Assembly: GCF_014697545.1 (NCBI RefSeq)
Contig: NZ_JACJSA010000022.1
Span: 1-64,000, forward strand
Direction: 5' to 3'
Source of the DNA: Oscillatoria sp. FACHB-1407
Lineage (GTDB): Bacteria > Cyanobacteriota > Cyanobacteriia > Elainellales > Elainellaceae
Length of the DNA: 64,000 nucleotides
This document shows, one piece after another, positions 43,339 to 51,662 of the stretch. Position 1 is the stretch's first letter. Every line of letters starts with the position of its first letter. The translations under genes were made by a program, and so were the position numbers. The notes beneath the pieces are model-generated. The model was not told the DNA's origin. It searched no databases and saw nothing but the letters and a program-made list of their open reading frames with translations.

Positions 43339-45060
43339 TTACTGATAGCTACCTGTCTTACGGTGCTGCACAGCCGTCATCCCGACGGGTTCTAAGACCT
43401 TGCCGTTGTCGATCGTGGCGTAGATGAGCCAGTGATCCCCGCAGTCCATTCGGTCATGCACATTGCACTCCAGATAGGCGAGGGCATCATCCAAAATCAA
43501 GCAACCATTTGCCGCAGGGTGAGTCGGAATGTCGTGAAAGCGATTTTCACCAGGGGCGATCGGTTTCACGAAATGTCGCCGCAGGTTGCGTCCTTCCTTC
43601 AACACATTCAGCACAAACGCATCACCGATTTGGGTCAACACATCATCTGCCCAAGACTTCGCCAGTGAAACCGTCAACCCCGGTGGACTGAAAGTTGCTT
43701 GAGACACCCAGGACGTTAGGATGCCTGTGTCGGTTGCGCCCTGCTTTGCCGTTAGCACACACAATGATCCGATCACCCGACCCATCGCTTGCTCCGTGCG
43801 ATCGCTCTGAACCTCAATGCCCGGTTGCCGAATAGTACGAGTTTTGCGAGCTTTGCGGAGGGCTTGAGCAAATTCAGTGCCTGCGGTCTCGCACTGCTTG
43901 AGCACTTCATCCGTCGGTTTAAACTTGACCCGCAGCGTTTCAAAGCCAAGGGTATAGCCCGCATCCTGAAGTTTGCGTTCGATCATATCCACCGCTTCGC
44001 CGCTCCAGCCATAGGAACCAAACACCCCTGCCAGCTTGGTTTTGGAGGCAGTTGAGAGAACAATACCCAGTGCCGTTTGAATTTGGGTGGGCGGATGACC
44101 TGCCAGCGTTGGAGAGCCGATGACAAAGCCATCACTCGCTTCGATCGCCTCAGCAACATCAGCCGGATCAGCAAATTCGCAGTTAATCGATTCCACCGTG
44201 ACATCCGCTTGTTGAAGCCCCTGAGCGATCGCCCCTGCCATTGCAGTTGTGTTGCCATAGGCGGAGGCATACAACAGTGCCACCTTCAAATCCTGCGTCT
44301 TTTGCTGCTGGCTCCACTGACGATAGTCATAGTTAAATCGGCTCAAGCTGTAGCGCACGATGGGGCCATGCCCCGGTGCATAAAACTTGGCAGTAAACTC
44401 TGACAATTTATCTAATGCAGTTTCCACTTGACGCGCTTGGGAGGCGTGCAGACAGTCGAAGTAATAGTGGCGATCCTCATCCAGTTGTTTCCACTGCTCA
44501 TCAAAAATAGCGTCATCACAGACATGAGCACCAAACAATTTGTCGGTGTAGAGAATGCGAGTAGCTGGATCGTAGGTACACAGCGCATCAGGGTGTCGTG
44601 GAGTAGGCACAAAGGCAAACTGAAGCTGATGCCCGTTACCCAAATCCAGGGTTTCGTCATCCCGAACCACGCTAATGGATAGCTCTTGATTAGGGAAGGC
44701 GGCTCTAAGCGCGATCGCCCCTGGTTTAGAACAGACAAACGTCACTTGCGCGGCATATTCCAGCAAAGTCTTGAGGGTTATCAATCGATTGGGGTTGACA
44801 TGCCCCAAAATCACGTAATTGATCTTCTGCAAGTAGACATGCTGCTGCAATTCCCGCAGGTAGATGTTGGTGAAGGACTCGCCAGGCGGGTCAATCACCG
44901 CAATCTTCTCTCCCTGAATCACATAGGAGTTTGCTGTGGTGCCCTTTTGCCGAGCGTATTCCACTTCAAACTTCAGCCGATCCCAGGTACGCGATCGCAA
45001 CACGAGCGTATTGGTGCCAATTTCAGCAACCTGGACATCACGAGGTTTAACGTCAGCCAT
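43339..45060 (-). CDS. flv1: Flavodiiron protein Flv1
   Basis: 573 aa with the three cyanobacterial FDP domains: metallo-beta-lactamase-like (about 30-250), flavodoxin (about 265-400) and a C-terminal flavin reductase domain (about 425-570, ending VQHRKTGSYQ). The iron-ligand motif H-x-E-x-D-H is replaced by His87-Val-Asn89-Pro-Asn91-Arg92 (LGHVNPNR), which is characteristic of the Flv1/Flv2 type; KLAGVFGSYGWSGEAVD and KFKPTDEVLK fit Flv1. It works with Flv3 in light-driven reduction of oxygen to water downstream of photosystem I. It lies 184 bases after flv3 on the same strand. Confidence 0.92.
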   Translation of the reverse strand: MADVKPRDVQVAEIGTNTLVLRSRTWDRLKFEVEYARQKGTTANSYVIQGEKIAVIDPPGESFTNIYLRELQQHVYLQKINYVILGHVNPNRLITLKTLLEYAAQVTFVCSKPGAIALRAAFPNQELSISVVRDDETLDLGNGHQLQFAFVPTPRHPDALCTYDPATRILYTDKLFGAHVCDDAIFDEQWKQLDEDRHYYFDCLHASQARQVETALDKLSEFTAKFYAPGHGPIVRYSLSRFNYDYRQWSQQQKTQDLKVALLYASAYGNTTAMAGAIAQGLQQADVTVESINCEFADPADVAEAIEASDGFVIGSPTLAGHPPTQIQTALGIVLSTASKTKLAGVFGSYGWSGEAVDMIERKLQDAGYTLGFETLRVKFKPTDEVLKQCETAGTEFAQALRKARKTRTIRQPGIEVQSDRTEQAMGRVIGSLCVLTAKQGATDTGILTSWVSQATFSPPGLTVSLAKSWADDVLTQIGDAFVLNVLKEGRNLRRHFVKPIAPGENRFHDIPTHPAANGCLILDDALAYLECNVHDRMDCGDHWLIYATIDNGKVLEPVGMTAVQHRKTGSYQ

Positions 45061-45244
45061 AAGAATTAATTGAGGTGTGAGGAGGTCTGAGCGGCTGTCA
45101 GGATCGCGAATTTATTAAGGTGCAATTCCCAGCGTAGGGATGTGGCATTTGGTCAAGAACCCTTGCCATTGTTCCAAAACCCTCTGCCGAATGCCGCGCC
45201 CGTACAGGGGGTTGCCGTTGTTCAGGTTATTTAACTCACGATGC

Positions 45245-46963
45245 TTAGTAGTGGTTGCCCACTTTGCGATGGTGTACGGCAGTCAACGCATCCATCTTGG
45301 AAACCCGTCCCGTATCAATGGTGCTGTAGACAATCCAGTGATCGCTGCACTCAATTCGGCTGACCACCTCACACTCCAGGTAAGCCAGTGCCTCCCCTAA
45401 AATGGGGGAACCGTTGACGGCTGCGTAGGTCTTGACTCCGGCAAATCGATCCGCCCCCGGTGAGAACCGCTTGAGGAAATGCTTCATCAACGTTTGGTGG
45501 TTGCCTTCCTCCAACACATTCAGCACAAAGCGATCGCCCACATGCATAAAGGACTCGATCGCCCGGTCTTTTGCCACTGCAATGGTGATACCCAGAGGTT
45601 TTGCACTCGCCTGGGAAACCCACGATGCCAACATCGCGCTGGAGATGTCGCCCTTCTTGGCGGTGATGATGTACAAACCGCCACTGAGACGACCCAGAGC
45701 TTTATCTAACTCGTTATCGAGGGATTTCATCTGCTTCACGGCCCGATCGCGCGTGAGCCACTGACCCATGTCTGTACCCGCCTCATCACAAAGCTGATAG
45801 GTCGCATCGGTTGGTGTTTCTTTGATCAGAATGGGGGGAAAGGCTTCAGTTAAGCCAATTTCGCGGAAGCGATTTCGCAACGGGTGGACGGACTCATCGT
45901 TGCCGCCACCACTTTCAAATAGCCCGATCGCCTGCTTGGTATGGGCTGCCGCCAGGATGGTGCCCATCGCTGCCAGAGTTGAGTCATCGGATTGAGGTGG
46001 CATCCCAATCACCAACCCCGATGCCATATCGACTGCTTCTCGTACTTCTTGAGGATCAGCCGAGGTTAAGTCAATCAGATCAACGGTTACCCCAGTTTTG
46101 CTGATACCATTGGCGATCGCCTGTGCCAGCTTTTCCGAGTAGCCATAACCAGAGACATAAAATAATCCAACGCTGGTGGCTGCCTTGGCTTGAGCCTCAC
46201 TCCACTCGCGATAGCGACCGACCAGATCGGTGATGTGGTGGCGCAGCAGTGGACCATGACCTGTAGCGATCGTCTGAATCTCCGGCAACTCGTTCATCCG
46301 CTTGATTGCCGACAACACAGAGCGAGCATTGGGACCCATCAAGCAGTCATAGTAAATCTTGAAATCTTCCTCAATCAGATCCAGATCTTCGTCATAGGTG
46401 AAGTCGTTGCAGTAATGCATCCCAAAAGCATCGCAGGTGAAGAGGATCTGCGTTTTGTGGTCATAGGTAAAGATTGTGTCGGGCCAGTGCAGGTTCGGAG
46501 CCGAGACAAATTCCAACTCATGCCCATTGCCCAGGTCAAGGCGATCGCCACTCTTCACCAGCTTGCGCTCAAAGGGTTGATGTACCAGATCTTCCAGGAA
46601 CTGGATCGCAACTTTTGCGCCCACGACCGTAATTTGGGGAGCCAGTTGCAACACATCTTTGATTAACCCGCTATGGTCAGGCTCGGTGTGGCTGACGATC
46701 AGGTAATCGATCTCCTGAGGATCGATCACCCCCTGGAGCATATCGAGATATAGTTCGCGAAACTTTTCGTGGGAGGTGTCGATCAGAGCCGTCTTTTCAC
46801 CCCGGATCAAGAAGGAATTGTAGGTCGTCCCGTTTTGCAGCGCAAACTCGATGTCAAAGCGATCGCGATCCCAATCAAGCGATCGCAGCGTCGTAGTATC
46901 AGGGGCAATCTCAACCTGCTGCATTGTCAGCCGAGTGCGAGTGCGGTCTGCTAGTGCTACCAT
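45245..46963 (-). CDS. flv3: Flavodiiron protein Flv3
   Basis: 572 aa, same three-domain layout as Flv1 but with the canonical diiron motif His92-x-Glu94-x-Asp96-His97 (SHTEPDHSG). LRSLDWDRDRFDIEFALQNGTTYNS, PNLHWPDTIFTYD and the C-terminal TAVHHRKVGNHY are close to known Flv3 proteins. The FMN-binding flavodoxin part and the flavin reductase domain (NVLEEGNHQTLMKHFLKRF) are complete. Start ATG 46963 has AGGAGG seven bases upstream. It is the first gene of the flv3-flv1 pair and is expected to protect photosystem I under fluctuating light. Confidence 0.94.
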   Translation of the reverse strand: MVALADRTRTRLTMQQVEIAPDTTTLRSLDWDRDRFDIEFALQNGTTYNSFLIRGEKTALIDTSHEKFRELYLDMLQGVIDPQEIDYLIVSHTEPDHSGLIKDVLQLAPQITVVGAKVAIQFLEDLVHQPFERKLVKSGDRLDLGNGHELEFVSAPNLHWPDTIFTYDHKTQILFTCDAFGMHYCNDFTYDEDLDLIEEDFKIYYDCLMGPNARSVLSAIKRMNELPEIQTIATGHGPLLRHHITDLVGRYREWSEAQAKAATSVGLFYVSGYGYSEKLAQAIANGISKTGVTVDLIDLTSADPQEVREAVDMASGLVIGMPPQSDDSTLAAMGTILAAAHTKQAIGLFESGGGNDESVHPLRNRFREIGLTEAFPPILIKETPTDATYQLCDEAGTDMGQWLTRDRAVKQMKSLDNELDKALGRLSGGLYIITAKKGDISSAMLASWVSQASAKPLGITIAVAKDRAIESFMHVGDRFVLNVLEEGNHQTLMKHFLKRFSPGADRFAGVKTYAAVNGSPILGEALAYLECEVVSRIECSDHWIVYSTIDTGRVSKMDALTAVHHRKVGNHY

Positions 46964-47311
46964 GCCAACCCTCCTACAAAAGTGAAAAGCTTTTTGCTCT
47001 GCTCTTATTATCGGCTATTGATCCCCCTTTTTGTAAAGTTTTAATAAGCAATCTTGCCTATAAATAAAAGCTATCAAAAAAGTTACATTTAACCAAAATA
47101 ATAGATTTTTACTTATAAATCTCGTCTTTCCTGGATGCCCCATTCACCGCTTAACCCAGAACCACGCTCATTTCAGCAGTTTACAACCTACACAAACAGA
47201 CACGAGGAATCGAGCCATTCCCCATTCCCCATTTCCCATTCCCCTTGCAGACGCGATCAATCATGCTCGTCCACTTCCCACTTTCTCCATCGGTATAAAG
47301 CTCTTGAATTA
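46964..47311. other. Flv3 promoter side and short repeats
   Basis: AT-rich DNA (46990-47130) upstream of flv3 is the expected promoter region. At 47218-47245 there are CCATTCCC heptamers (CCCCATTTCCCATTCCCC). No gene is supported. Confidence 0.5.
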
Positions 47312-47325
47312 AGTACATTTGTACT
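47312..47325 (+). promoter_or_regulatory. Consensus cyanobacterial LexA (SOS) box
   Basis: AGTACATTTGTACT is a perfect 6-2-6 palindrome and matches the published cyanobacterial LexA consensus AGTACWNWTGTACT at all fixed positions. It lies 99 bases upstream of the 47424 gene, next to possible promoter elements TTGAAT (47304) and TATTAT (47325). A near match, AGTACAGTAGTACA, occurs at 47873-47886. Confidence 0.65.
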
Positions 47326-47376
47326 ATTATTGAGTAGTACAATCCACCCTTTTAGATACTCTAAATCATCATCTCC

Positions 47377-47397
47377 GTAGTGAATAAACACTACAAT
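47377..47397 (+). promoter_or_regulatory. 21-bp palindromic promoter element, copy A
   Basis: GTAGTG (47377-47382) and CACTAC (47389-47394) flank AATAAA, and AAT follows. The last six bases, TACAAT, look like a -10 box. It shares 18 of 21 bases with copy B (47851-47871) and lies exactly 26 bases before ATG 47424. Confidence 0.65.
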
Positions 47398-47423
47398 AGA
47401 GATAGTCTAAATGGATGATTGTT

Positions 47424-47816
47424 ATGCGCATGGGTCACTTCTTTTCTTTAGGAGATGGAAAAGTCGGTCAGTTTTTATCTCCGCGCGTGTTAGTCGTGCG
47501 ATCGCCCTTTCAAGCCCATCGTCTGCCTCGTCGTACAACTGAATTTTCTTGTTTTGGATTTGATACCTTTTCACAGGCGCAACGATTCATTCAATCCCTG
47601 TCCCATCTGGGTTTGCGCTTTGAATTGCGTCCTGGCAAGGTGCTGCCACACTCTGCCTATGAGGTGATTTTGTGGGGGAATACCGACCTTGCCCGGACGT
47701 TAGCTTTTTGGGATCGACATGATCTGAGGCAGTTTCAACTCCCCTCCGAGACTCTCCAGGTTCGGTCAAAGTCGGCTCCTTCAAGCCCTGATTCAACTCC
47801 AGCGATCGCCGCTTAG
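47424..47816 (+). CDS. Unknown small basic protein, first gene of a cassette
   Basis: 130 aa from ATG 47424. This start is preferred over 47415 because the 26-base spacing from the upstream palindrome then equals that of the next gene. The sequence MRMGHFFSLGDGKVGQFLSP...LVVRSPFQAHRLPRRTTEFSCFGFDTFSQAQRFIQSL...YEVILWGNTDLARTLAFWDRHDL looks globular, basic and alpha/beta. The C-terminus is Ser/Pro-rich. I do not recognise a family, and there is no signal or membrane segment. Its upstream region holds a LexA box. Confidence 0.65.
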   Translation: MRMGHFFSLGDGKVGQFLSPRVLVVRSPFQAHRLPRRTTEFSCFGFDTFSQAQRFIQSLSHLGLRFELRPGKVLPHSAYEVILWGNTDLARTLAFWDRHDLRQFQLPSETLQVRSKSAPSSPDSTPAIAA

Positions 47817-47850
47817 GACGGTTTATAGGCTGTCCCTCATGGTTGTCATT

Positions 47851-47871
47851 GTTGTGAATCTACACTACAAT
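47851..47871 (+). promoter_or_regulatory. 21-bp palindromic promoter element, copy B
   Basis: GTTGTG-AATCTA-CACTAC-AAT at 47851-47871 differs from copy A at three positions. TACAAT (47866-47871) is a -10-like box. It is exactly 26 bases before ATG 47898. Confidence 0.65.
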
Positions 47872-47897
47872 TAGTACAGTAGTACACTCTTATTCCC

Positions 47898-48173
47898 ATG
47901 ACTAAGCACTACGTCCTCAATATCAATCCTTCCGCTGAGTACGACTGGGATCGTTGCACCCTCCGCGACCCTATTACCGCTGAGCGACCCGAACTGGCTC
48001 AACTGGTTGCTGATGCCGTAGATGGGCGATCGGGTGCCTATCTCGTTTCGGTTGAGATTCAGATCAAAGTGCTGGAAGAAGCTCCCCTGCCTCAAACAAA
48101 ACCCGTTCCTCTCAGCAAAGCAGAGGTTCCGGCTCACACCTCGCGCGAAAAACAGCGAGAAATGGTGGCATAG
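47898..48173 (+). CDS. Unknown small protein, second gene of the cassette
   Basis: 91 aa. YVLNINPSAEYDWDRCTLRDP...AQLVADAVDGRSGAYLVSVEIQIKVLEEAP is followed by a charged, Pro/Lys-rich tail. No known domain. The promoter element copy B sits just upstream. An 18-base gap separates it from the coiled-coil gene, so the two likely share a transcript. Confidence 0.6.
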   Translation: MTKHYVLNINPSAEYDWDRCTLRDPITAERPELAQLVADAVDGRSGAYLVSVEIQIKVLEEAPLPQTKPVPLSKAEVPAHTSREKQREMVA

Positions 48174-48191
48174 ATTATCAGGAGATAAACG

Positions 48192-48560
48192 ATGAAACTA
48201 AGCCAATACCCTGAGGCGATCGCCCAGGCAGTAAAGGCTGTGAATACGCTCGATCAACGCATCGCTGAATTACGGCAAGATATCGCCTATCTAGAAGGCA
48301 AGGCAGAGTTGGTCGTTGCATTTGAAACAGCTCTGAAGAACGACAACCAGCGGCGAGCACGGCGGTTTGAAATTTTAGAAGCTAGCCTTGACTATCGCGA
48401 GCTACAACTCAAGCTGCTGCACCTGACCACTGAAAAGTCGAACGCTCTGGCTCATGTAGAATTTTTGCGAAACCAATTTAGTGTGGCTAAATTAGAAGCT
48501 CGATTGTCACTTGCTGACAAACTGGTGGGCATTGAGGCTCGCGAACTGGTTGAATTGTAA
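48192..48560 (+). CDS. Coiled-coil protein, third gene of the cassette
   Basis: 122 aa from ATG 48192, with GGAG seven bases upstream. The sequence is almost all helix with heptad character (NTLDQRIAELRQDIAYLEGKAELVVAFETALKNDNQRRARRFEILEASLDYRELQLKLLHL). No known domain is recognised; coiled-coil proteins of this type often dimerise. It is 18 bases after the 91-aa gene. Confidence 0.65.
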   Translation: MKLSQYPEAIAQAVKAVNTLDQRIAELRQDIAYLEGKAELVVAFETALKNDNQRRARRFEILEASLDYRELQLKLLHLTTEKSNALAHVEFLRNQFSVAKLEARLSLADKLVGIEARELVEL

Positions 48561-48645
48561 AGCGACTGGCTTCGCGCACAACTCGCAGGCTACTCGTTAG
48601 CAAACGGTTACCTCCGTTGCTCATTGGATAATATCTGTACCCACC

Positions 48646-49002
48646 ATGCAAGGAAACCTGGCAGAGGTGATTCGGGAGTTGATGGATGCCCAACATTTGA
48701 GCGTTCGTAAGGTGTCTGCCCGAATCGCCGAAAAACATGGGGGAAGTGTGTACGGTTACACTCAGCAGGTGAGCCGAATTCTCAACGACCCCAACTACGA
48801 CCCTACTTTGTCAACAGTACAAAAAATTCTCTCTGCCCTGAATGTCTCATTTTGGCAGGTCAATCGCCTCCCAAAATTGCAGGAGCAGCATCGTTTAGAT
48901 GACAATCACATTAGCGATCGCCTCGACCAGTTGAGCACCGACATGGCAGATTTAAAACTCGCGATGGCAGAGTTGCAAGAAGCGGTCAAGAAATTGCTAT
49001 GA
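48646..49002 (+). CDS. HTH (XRE-type) regulator with C-terminal coiled coil
   Basis: 118 aa. LAEVIRELMDAQHLSVRKVSARIAEKHGGSVYGYTQQVSRILNDPNYDPTLSTVQKILSALNVSFWQV is a helix-turn-helix of the XRE/Cro kind with an inserted loop. The C-terminal about 35 residues (RLDDNHISDRLDQLSTDMADLKLAMAELQEAVKKLL) are a coiled coil. It is the last gene before tRNA-Leu and may control the cassette through the palindromic elements; this is inferred. Confidence 0.75.
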   Translation: MQGNLAEVIRELMDAQHLSVRKVSARIAEKHGGSVYGYTQQVSRILNDPNYDPTLSTVQKILSALNVSFWQVNRLPKLQEQHRLDDNHISDRLDQLSTDMADLKLAMAELQEAVKKLL

Positions 49003-49019
49003 TGGATCAGCTTATATGA

Positions 49020-49101
49020 GCGGATGTGGCGGAATTGGTAGACGCGCTAGATTTAGGTTCTAGTTTCGCAAGAAGTGAAGGTTCAAGTCCTTTCATCCGC
49101 A
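49020..49101 (+). tRNA. tRNA-Leu (anticodon UAG)
   Basis: 82 nt. The acceptor GCGGATG/CATCCGC pairs, the anticodon stem CTAGA/TCTAG encloses TTTAGGT (anticodon TAG), a long variable arm follows as in leucine tRNAs, and the T arm contains GGTTCAAGTCC. The discriminator is A; CCA is not encoded. Confidence 0.94.
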
Positions 49102-49117
49102 TTCATTATTTATCAAC

Positions 49118-49645
49118 TCACCACCACTTGCGGTTGTCGTAGAACCAGCCTGTTTGTTTAGGTGGTAGACAGAGAGGTTTACCGCCTCGCAGCGTCGTCC
49201 AGGTAATCGCATCCACGATTCCAGTTTCTTTGTGGCGATGTTTTTTTTGAAAGGCGATCACGGCTTGTTGAGTTGCAGCATCAAAAATCCCATTGCGAGC
49301 AATATACTGCCCCTGCACCTGAAGCAATCCCTGCAATTCGTAGACATCAACGCCAGTATGCCCATACTTTAAAGTCCGGCAACCCGCCTGCACAGAGGAT
49401 TTTAAGGCAATCCAAGTCTTGTGACCCACAATGCCATCCGCTCTCAAATGGTGTAACCGTTGAAAGGCTTTGACAGCCGCTTCTGTTACACTTCCAAAGT
49501 CACCATCAATACGCAACTGGAAACCATGAGCCTGTAACAATTCCTGCAACTCAGCGACCACAGGACCAGAATCCCACGGGTGCAACTCTGGACCCATCAA
49601 CACCACATTGCTAACTGCATGAGCAAATTCAGGAGTTCCGCTCAT
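49118..49645 (-). CDS. Peptidoglycan-binding protein with two PG_binding_1 domains
   Basis: 175 aa from ATG 49645 (a GTG 11 codons upstream is alternative). Two repeats match PG_binding_1: GPVVAELQELLQAHGFQLRIDGDFGSVTEAAVKAFQRLHHLRADGIVG (about 28-75) and VDVYELQGLLQVQGQYIARNGIFDAATQQAVIAFQKKHRHKETGIVD (about 98-145). No signal peptide or catalytic domain is seen, so export or partner is unclear. Confidence 0.85.
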   Translation of the reverse strand: MSGTPEFAHAVSNVVLMGPELHPWDSGPVVAELQELLQAHGFQLRIDGDFGSVTEAAVKAFQRLHHLRADGIVGHKTWIALKSSVQAGCRTLKYGHTGVDVYELQGLLQVQGQYIARNGIFDAATQQAVIAFQKKHRHKETGIVDAITWTTLRGGKPLCLPPKQTGWFYDNRKWW

Positions 49646-49767
49646 TGCCCCGTCTACCTCGCTCAAATCAGCTATCACAGCACTTTACTGCTCTATAGAT
49701 TACCCCGATTTGCCACTTTTCTACGGGTACGTCGGATACCTAAAATCCGCTCCAAACTACTGAGACG

Positions 49768-50202
49768 TTAGCCCAAAAACGTTGCCCCGTTTCCTTGCTC
49801 AATCCGAATTTTGGCTTCTTTCTCAAACCACTGAACCACATCAGATACCGTTAACGCTTCGATCGCCACCCCTGCCTCCAGAGCGATTTGCTTCAGTGGC
49901 TTGAGCGAGGAGAGTACCAGTTGAACAAAAAAAGTTCTAAAGTTGGCATCAGCCCCGTTCACAGCATCCAGGGTTTCGTCTTGGGCCATCCAATTCGCGA
50001 TTTGTTGGGGGTGGAGGTCGGCGATCCCACTGCTGGAGGAACCATTTTGCGTCGCACTCCCTTGTGATTCTACAATTTGCTTGAGTAGCCGCAGCGAATA
50101 AATCGCAACTCGGGCCGAAAAGCGATCGCGGGAGGTCATCATGGCGCGATCGACTTCAGCCGATTCTTCAACGGTTAAAAACTGGTCAATCGGTTGAGTC
50201 AT
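49768..50202 (-). CDS. Conserved-looking helical protein co-transcribed with sufR
   Basis: 144 aa, mainly helical (ARVAIYSLRLLKQIVESQG, FRTFFVQLVLSSLKPLKQIALEAGVAIEAL, VVQWFEKEAKIRIEQ), with a Ser-rich linker in the middle. It begins 10 bases after the sufR stop, so it is probably read from the same message. I cannot assign a family. Context hints at a link with iron-sulfur homeostasis, but that is inference. Confidence 0.6.
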   Translation of the reverse strand: MTQPIDQFLTVEESAEVDRAMMTSRDRFSARVAIYSLRLLKQIVESQGSATQNGSSSSGIADLHPQQIANWMAQDETLDAVNGADANFRTFFVQLVLSSLKPLKQIALEAGVAIEALTVSDVVQWFEKEAKIRIEQGNGATFLG

Positions 50203-50212
50203 ATGTACGTTT

Positions 50213-50890
50213 CTACTTAGGTTGGATTAGATAGCCGCAGCGGTGCTCTCCATTTACCAACCAATGGGTTCGCTCCACCCGGCAATCTTGCAATGCCACC
50301 TCAAACATCTCCAACTCGTGTCCACATACGCTGGGAAACGATTCGGCAATGTGGGAAATCGCACAATTATATTCAGTGATGATAAACTTATTTGCCTGGA
50401 CTGAGTCAGAGCCTCCCTCCGATTCCACAACTCCCTCTGGCTCAACGTAGTGCCATTCTGCCATGTAGCCTTCTGCCTTGCGCAGTTCCACCAATCTTTC
50501 CACTCGCTCTTGCAGGGCACCAGTGCCCACCTGCCGCTGATATTCCAGTGCTTTTTGCTCCCACTGTTTCCGCAGAATCGTACCGACCTGATCTTGACCT
50601 ACCGTTTCTGCCAGCGTATTCAACAGCGAAAGGGCAAAGTCATCGTAGCGACCAGGGAGGCGATCGCGCCCTTCTCGGCTCAATTGGTACACAAAATTTG
50701 GGCGTCCCATTCCAGCTTGAACCAGTTGATGCTCAATTAAGCCGTCTGCCTCTAAATCTTTTAGATGGCGGCGAGTTGCTTGTGGGCTGATGTTAAGCTG
50801 CTCAGCCAAGTCTTGAGCACTGGCTTGCCCTTGCTTGAGTAACAAGCGCAGGATGTCTTGTTTTGTGGAAGGTTGCTGCGTGGCTGTCAT
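50213..50890 (-). CDS. sufR: Iron-sulfur biogenesis repressor SufR
   Basis: 225 aa from ATG 50890; the longer in-frame extension to 50977 has no support. The N-terminal winged HTH (STKQDILRLLLKQGQASAQDLAEQLNISPQATRRHLKDLEADGLI) is followed by a dimerisation region. Four cysteines, Cys176, Cys189, Cys203 and Cys218, lie in YNCAISHIAESFPSVCGHEL, DCRVERTH and GEHRCGYLI; three of these are the expected [4Fe-4S] ligands. In cyanobacteria SufR represses the suf operon and loses DNA binding when its cluster is oxidised or lost. It is divergent from ftrC and sufB, with two operators between. Confidence 0.92.
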   Translation of the reverse strand: MTATQQPSTKQDILRLLLKQGQASAQDLAEQLNISPQATRRHLKDLEADGLIEHQLVQAGMGRPNFVYQLSREGRDRLPGRYDDFALSLLNTLAETVGQDQVGTILRKQWEQKALEYQRQVGTGALQERVERLVELRKAEGYMAEWHYVEPEGVVESEGGSDSVQANKFIITEYNCAISHIAESFPSVCGHELEMFEVALQDCRVERTHWLVNGEHRCGYLIQPK

Positions 50891-51035
50891 TGGCTGTTTT
50901 CCAGATACCTTGGCAGTTTTCCAGGTGATTTTTCCAGAGCGTCTTCCCAAATTAGGGATTTCAAGCAATTTCAGCACGCAATGCGCTAAAAAAAGTGCTC
51001 AAACCGATCCCAAAAGAATTTAAGATTAACTTTGA

Positions 51036-51089
51036 CAACTTTTATGTTGCTAAAGTATCTTACAATTGAGATAAGCAACAAACAAGTTG
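51036..51089. promoter_or_regulatory. Two SufR operators (CAAC-N6-GTTG)
   Basis: CAACTTTTATGTTG (51036-51049) and CAACAAACAAGTTG (51076-51089) each match the known SufR box CAAC-N6-GTTG perfectly. They lie between sufR and ftrC, 40 bases apart from start to start, consistent with binding by one SufR dimer each. Confidence 0.9.
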
Positions 51090-51131
51090 TTTTAATTATA
51101 GAAGTTTACCGGCTGCTCTGTCGCCTAAACC

Positions 51132-51494
51132 ATGAATACATCTGAAAACACGACCCAAGCCTCTGATAAAAGCCTCGAAAGCATGAGACACTTCGCTGAG
51201 CAATACGCCAAGCGCACTGGTACTTACTTTTGTGTCGATTTAGGGGTGACCGCCGTTGTCATTGAGGGGCTTGCCAAACACAAGGATGAGTTGGGCTCCC
51301 CCCTCTGCCCTTGCCGTCATTACGAAGACAAACACGCAGAAGCAGCCGCCACATTCTGGAACTGCCCCTGTGTTCCCATGCGCGAGCGTAAAGAGTGCCA
51401 TTGCATGTTGTTTCTGACCCCCGACAATGACTTTGCAGGCGACAAGCAAGACATTTCTTTTGACGAAATTCGCGCCACCACCAACCAGTACTAA
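51132..51494 (+). CDS. ftrC: Ferredoxin:thioredoxin reductase catalytic subunit
   Basis: 120 aa. The cysteine pattern CPC (59, 61), CPC (78, 80) and CHC (89, 91) is that of the FTR beta chain: Cys61/Cys91 form the active disulfide, and Cys59, 78, 80 and 89 bind the [4Fe-4S] cluster, by alignment to known enzymes. Cys34 is an extra residue. The enzyme passes electrons from ferredoxin to thioredoxin in the light. It is encoded between the SufR operators and sufB, so it may be under SufR control. Confidence 0.94.
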   Translation: MNTSENTTQASDKSLESMRHFAEQYAKRTGTYFCVDLGVTAVVIEGLAKHKDELGSPLCPCRHYEDKHAEAAATFWNCPCVPMRERKECHCMLFLTPDNDFAGDKQDISFDEIRATTNQY

Positions 51495-51662
51495 ATCCCA
51501 GTACTCAATCCTAGTATTAACGCTCAACGAACTGGGAGAGCCACAGCCTCCCTTAGGGACAGTGGGTTTGAGGTTCTAAGCGCAGGGCAGCAGATCGGGT
51601 ACGAGAGTCGGTAGTTGAATCCCCATCGTTCACTCCTTTGATTTTTGAGAGAAGCACGTCCG

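Noticed and set aside
47873-47886. Second LexA-type box AGTACAGTAGTACA as a firm call
   Set aside because: The right half does not form a palindrome with the left and the last base departs from consensus; kept only as a near match.
47300-49101. Cassette as a genomic island integrated at tRNA-Leu
   Set aside because: The genes lie on the 5' side of the tRNA, and there is no integrase or duplicated tRNA 3' end.
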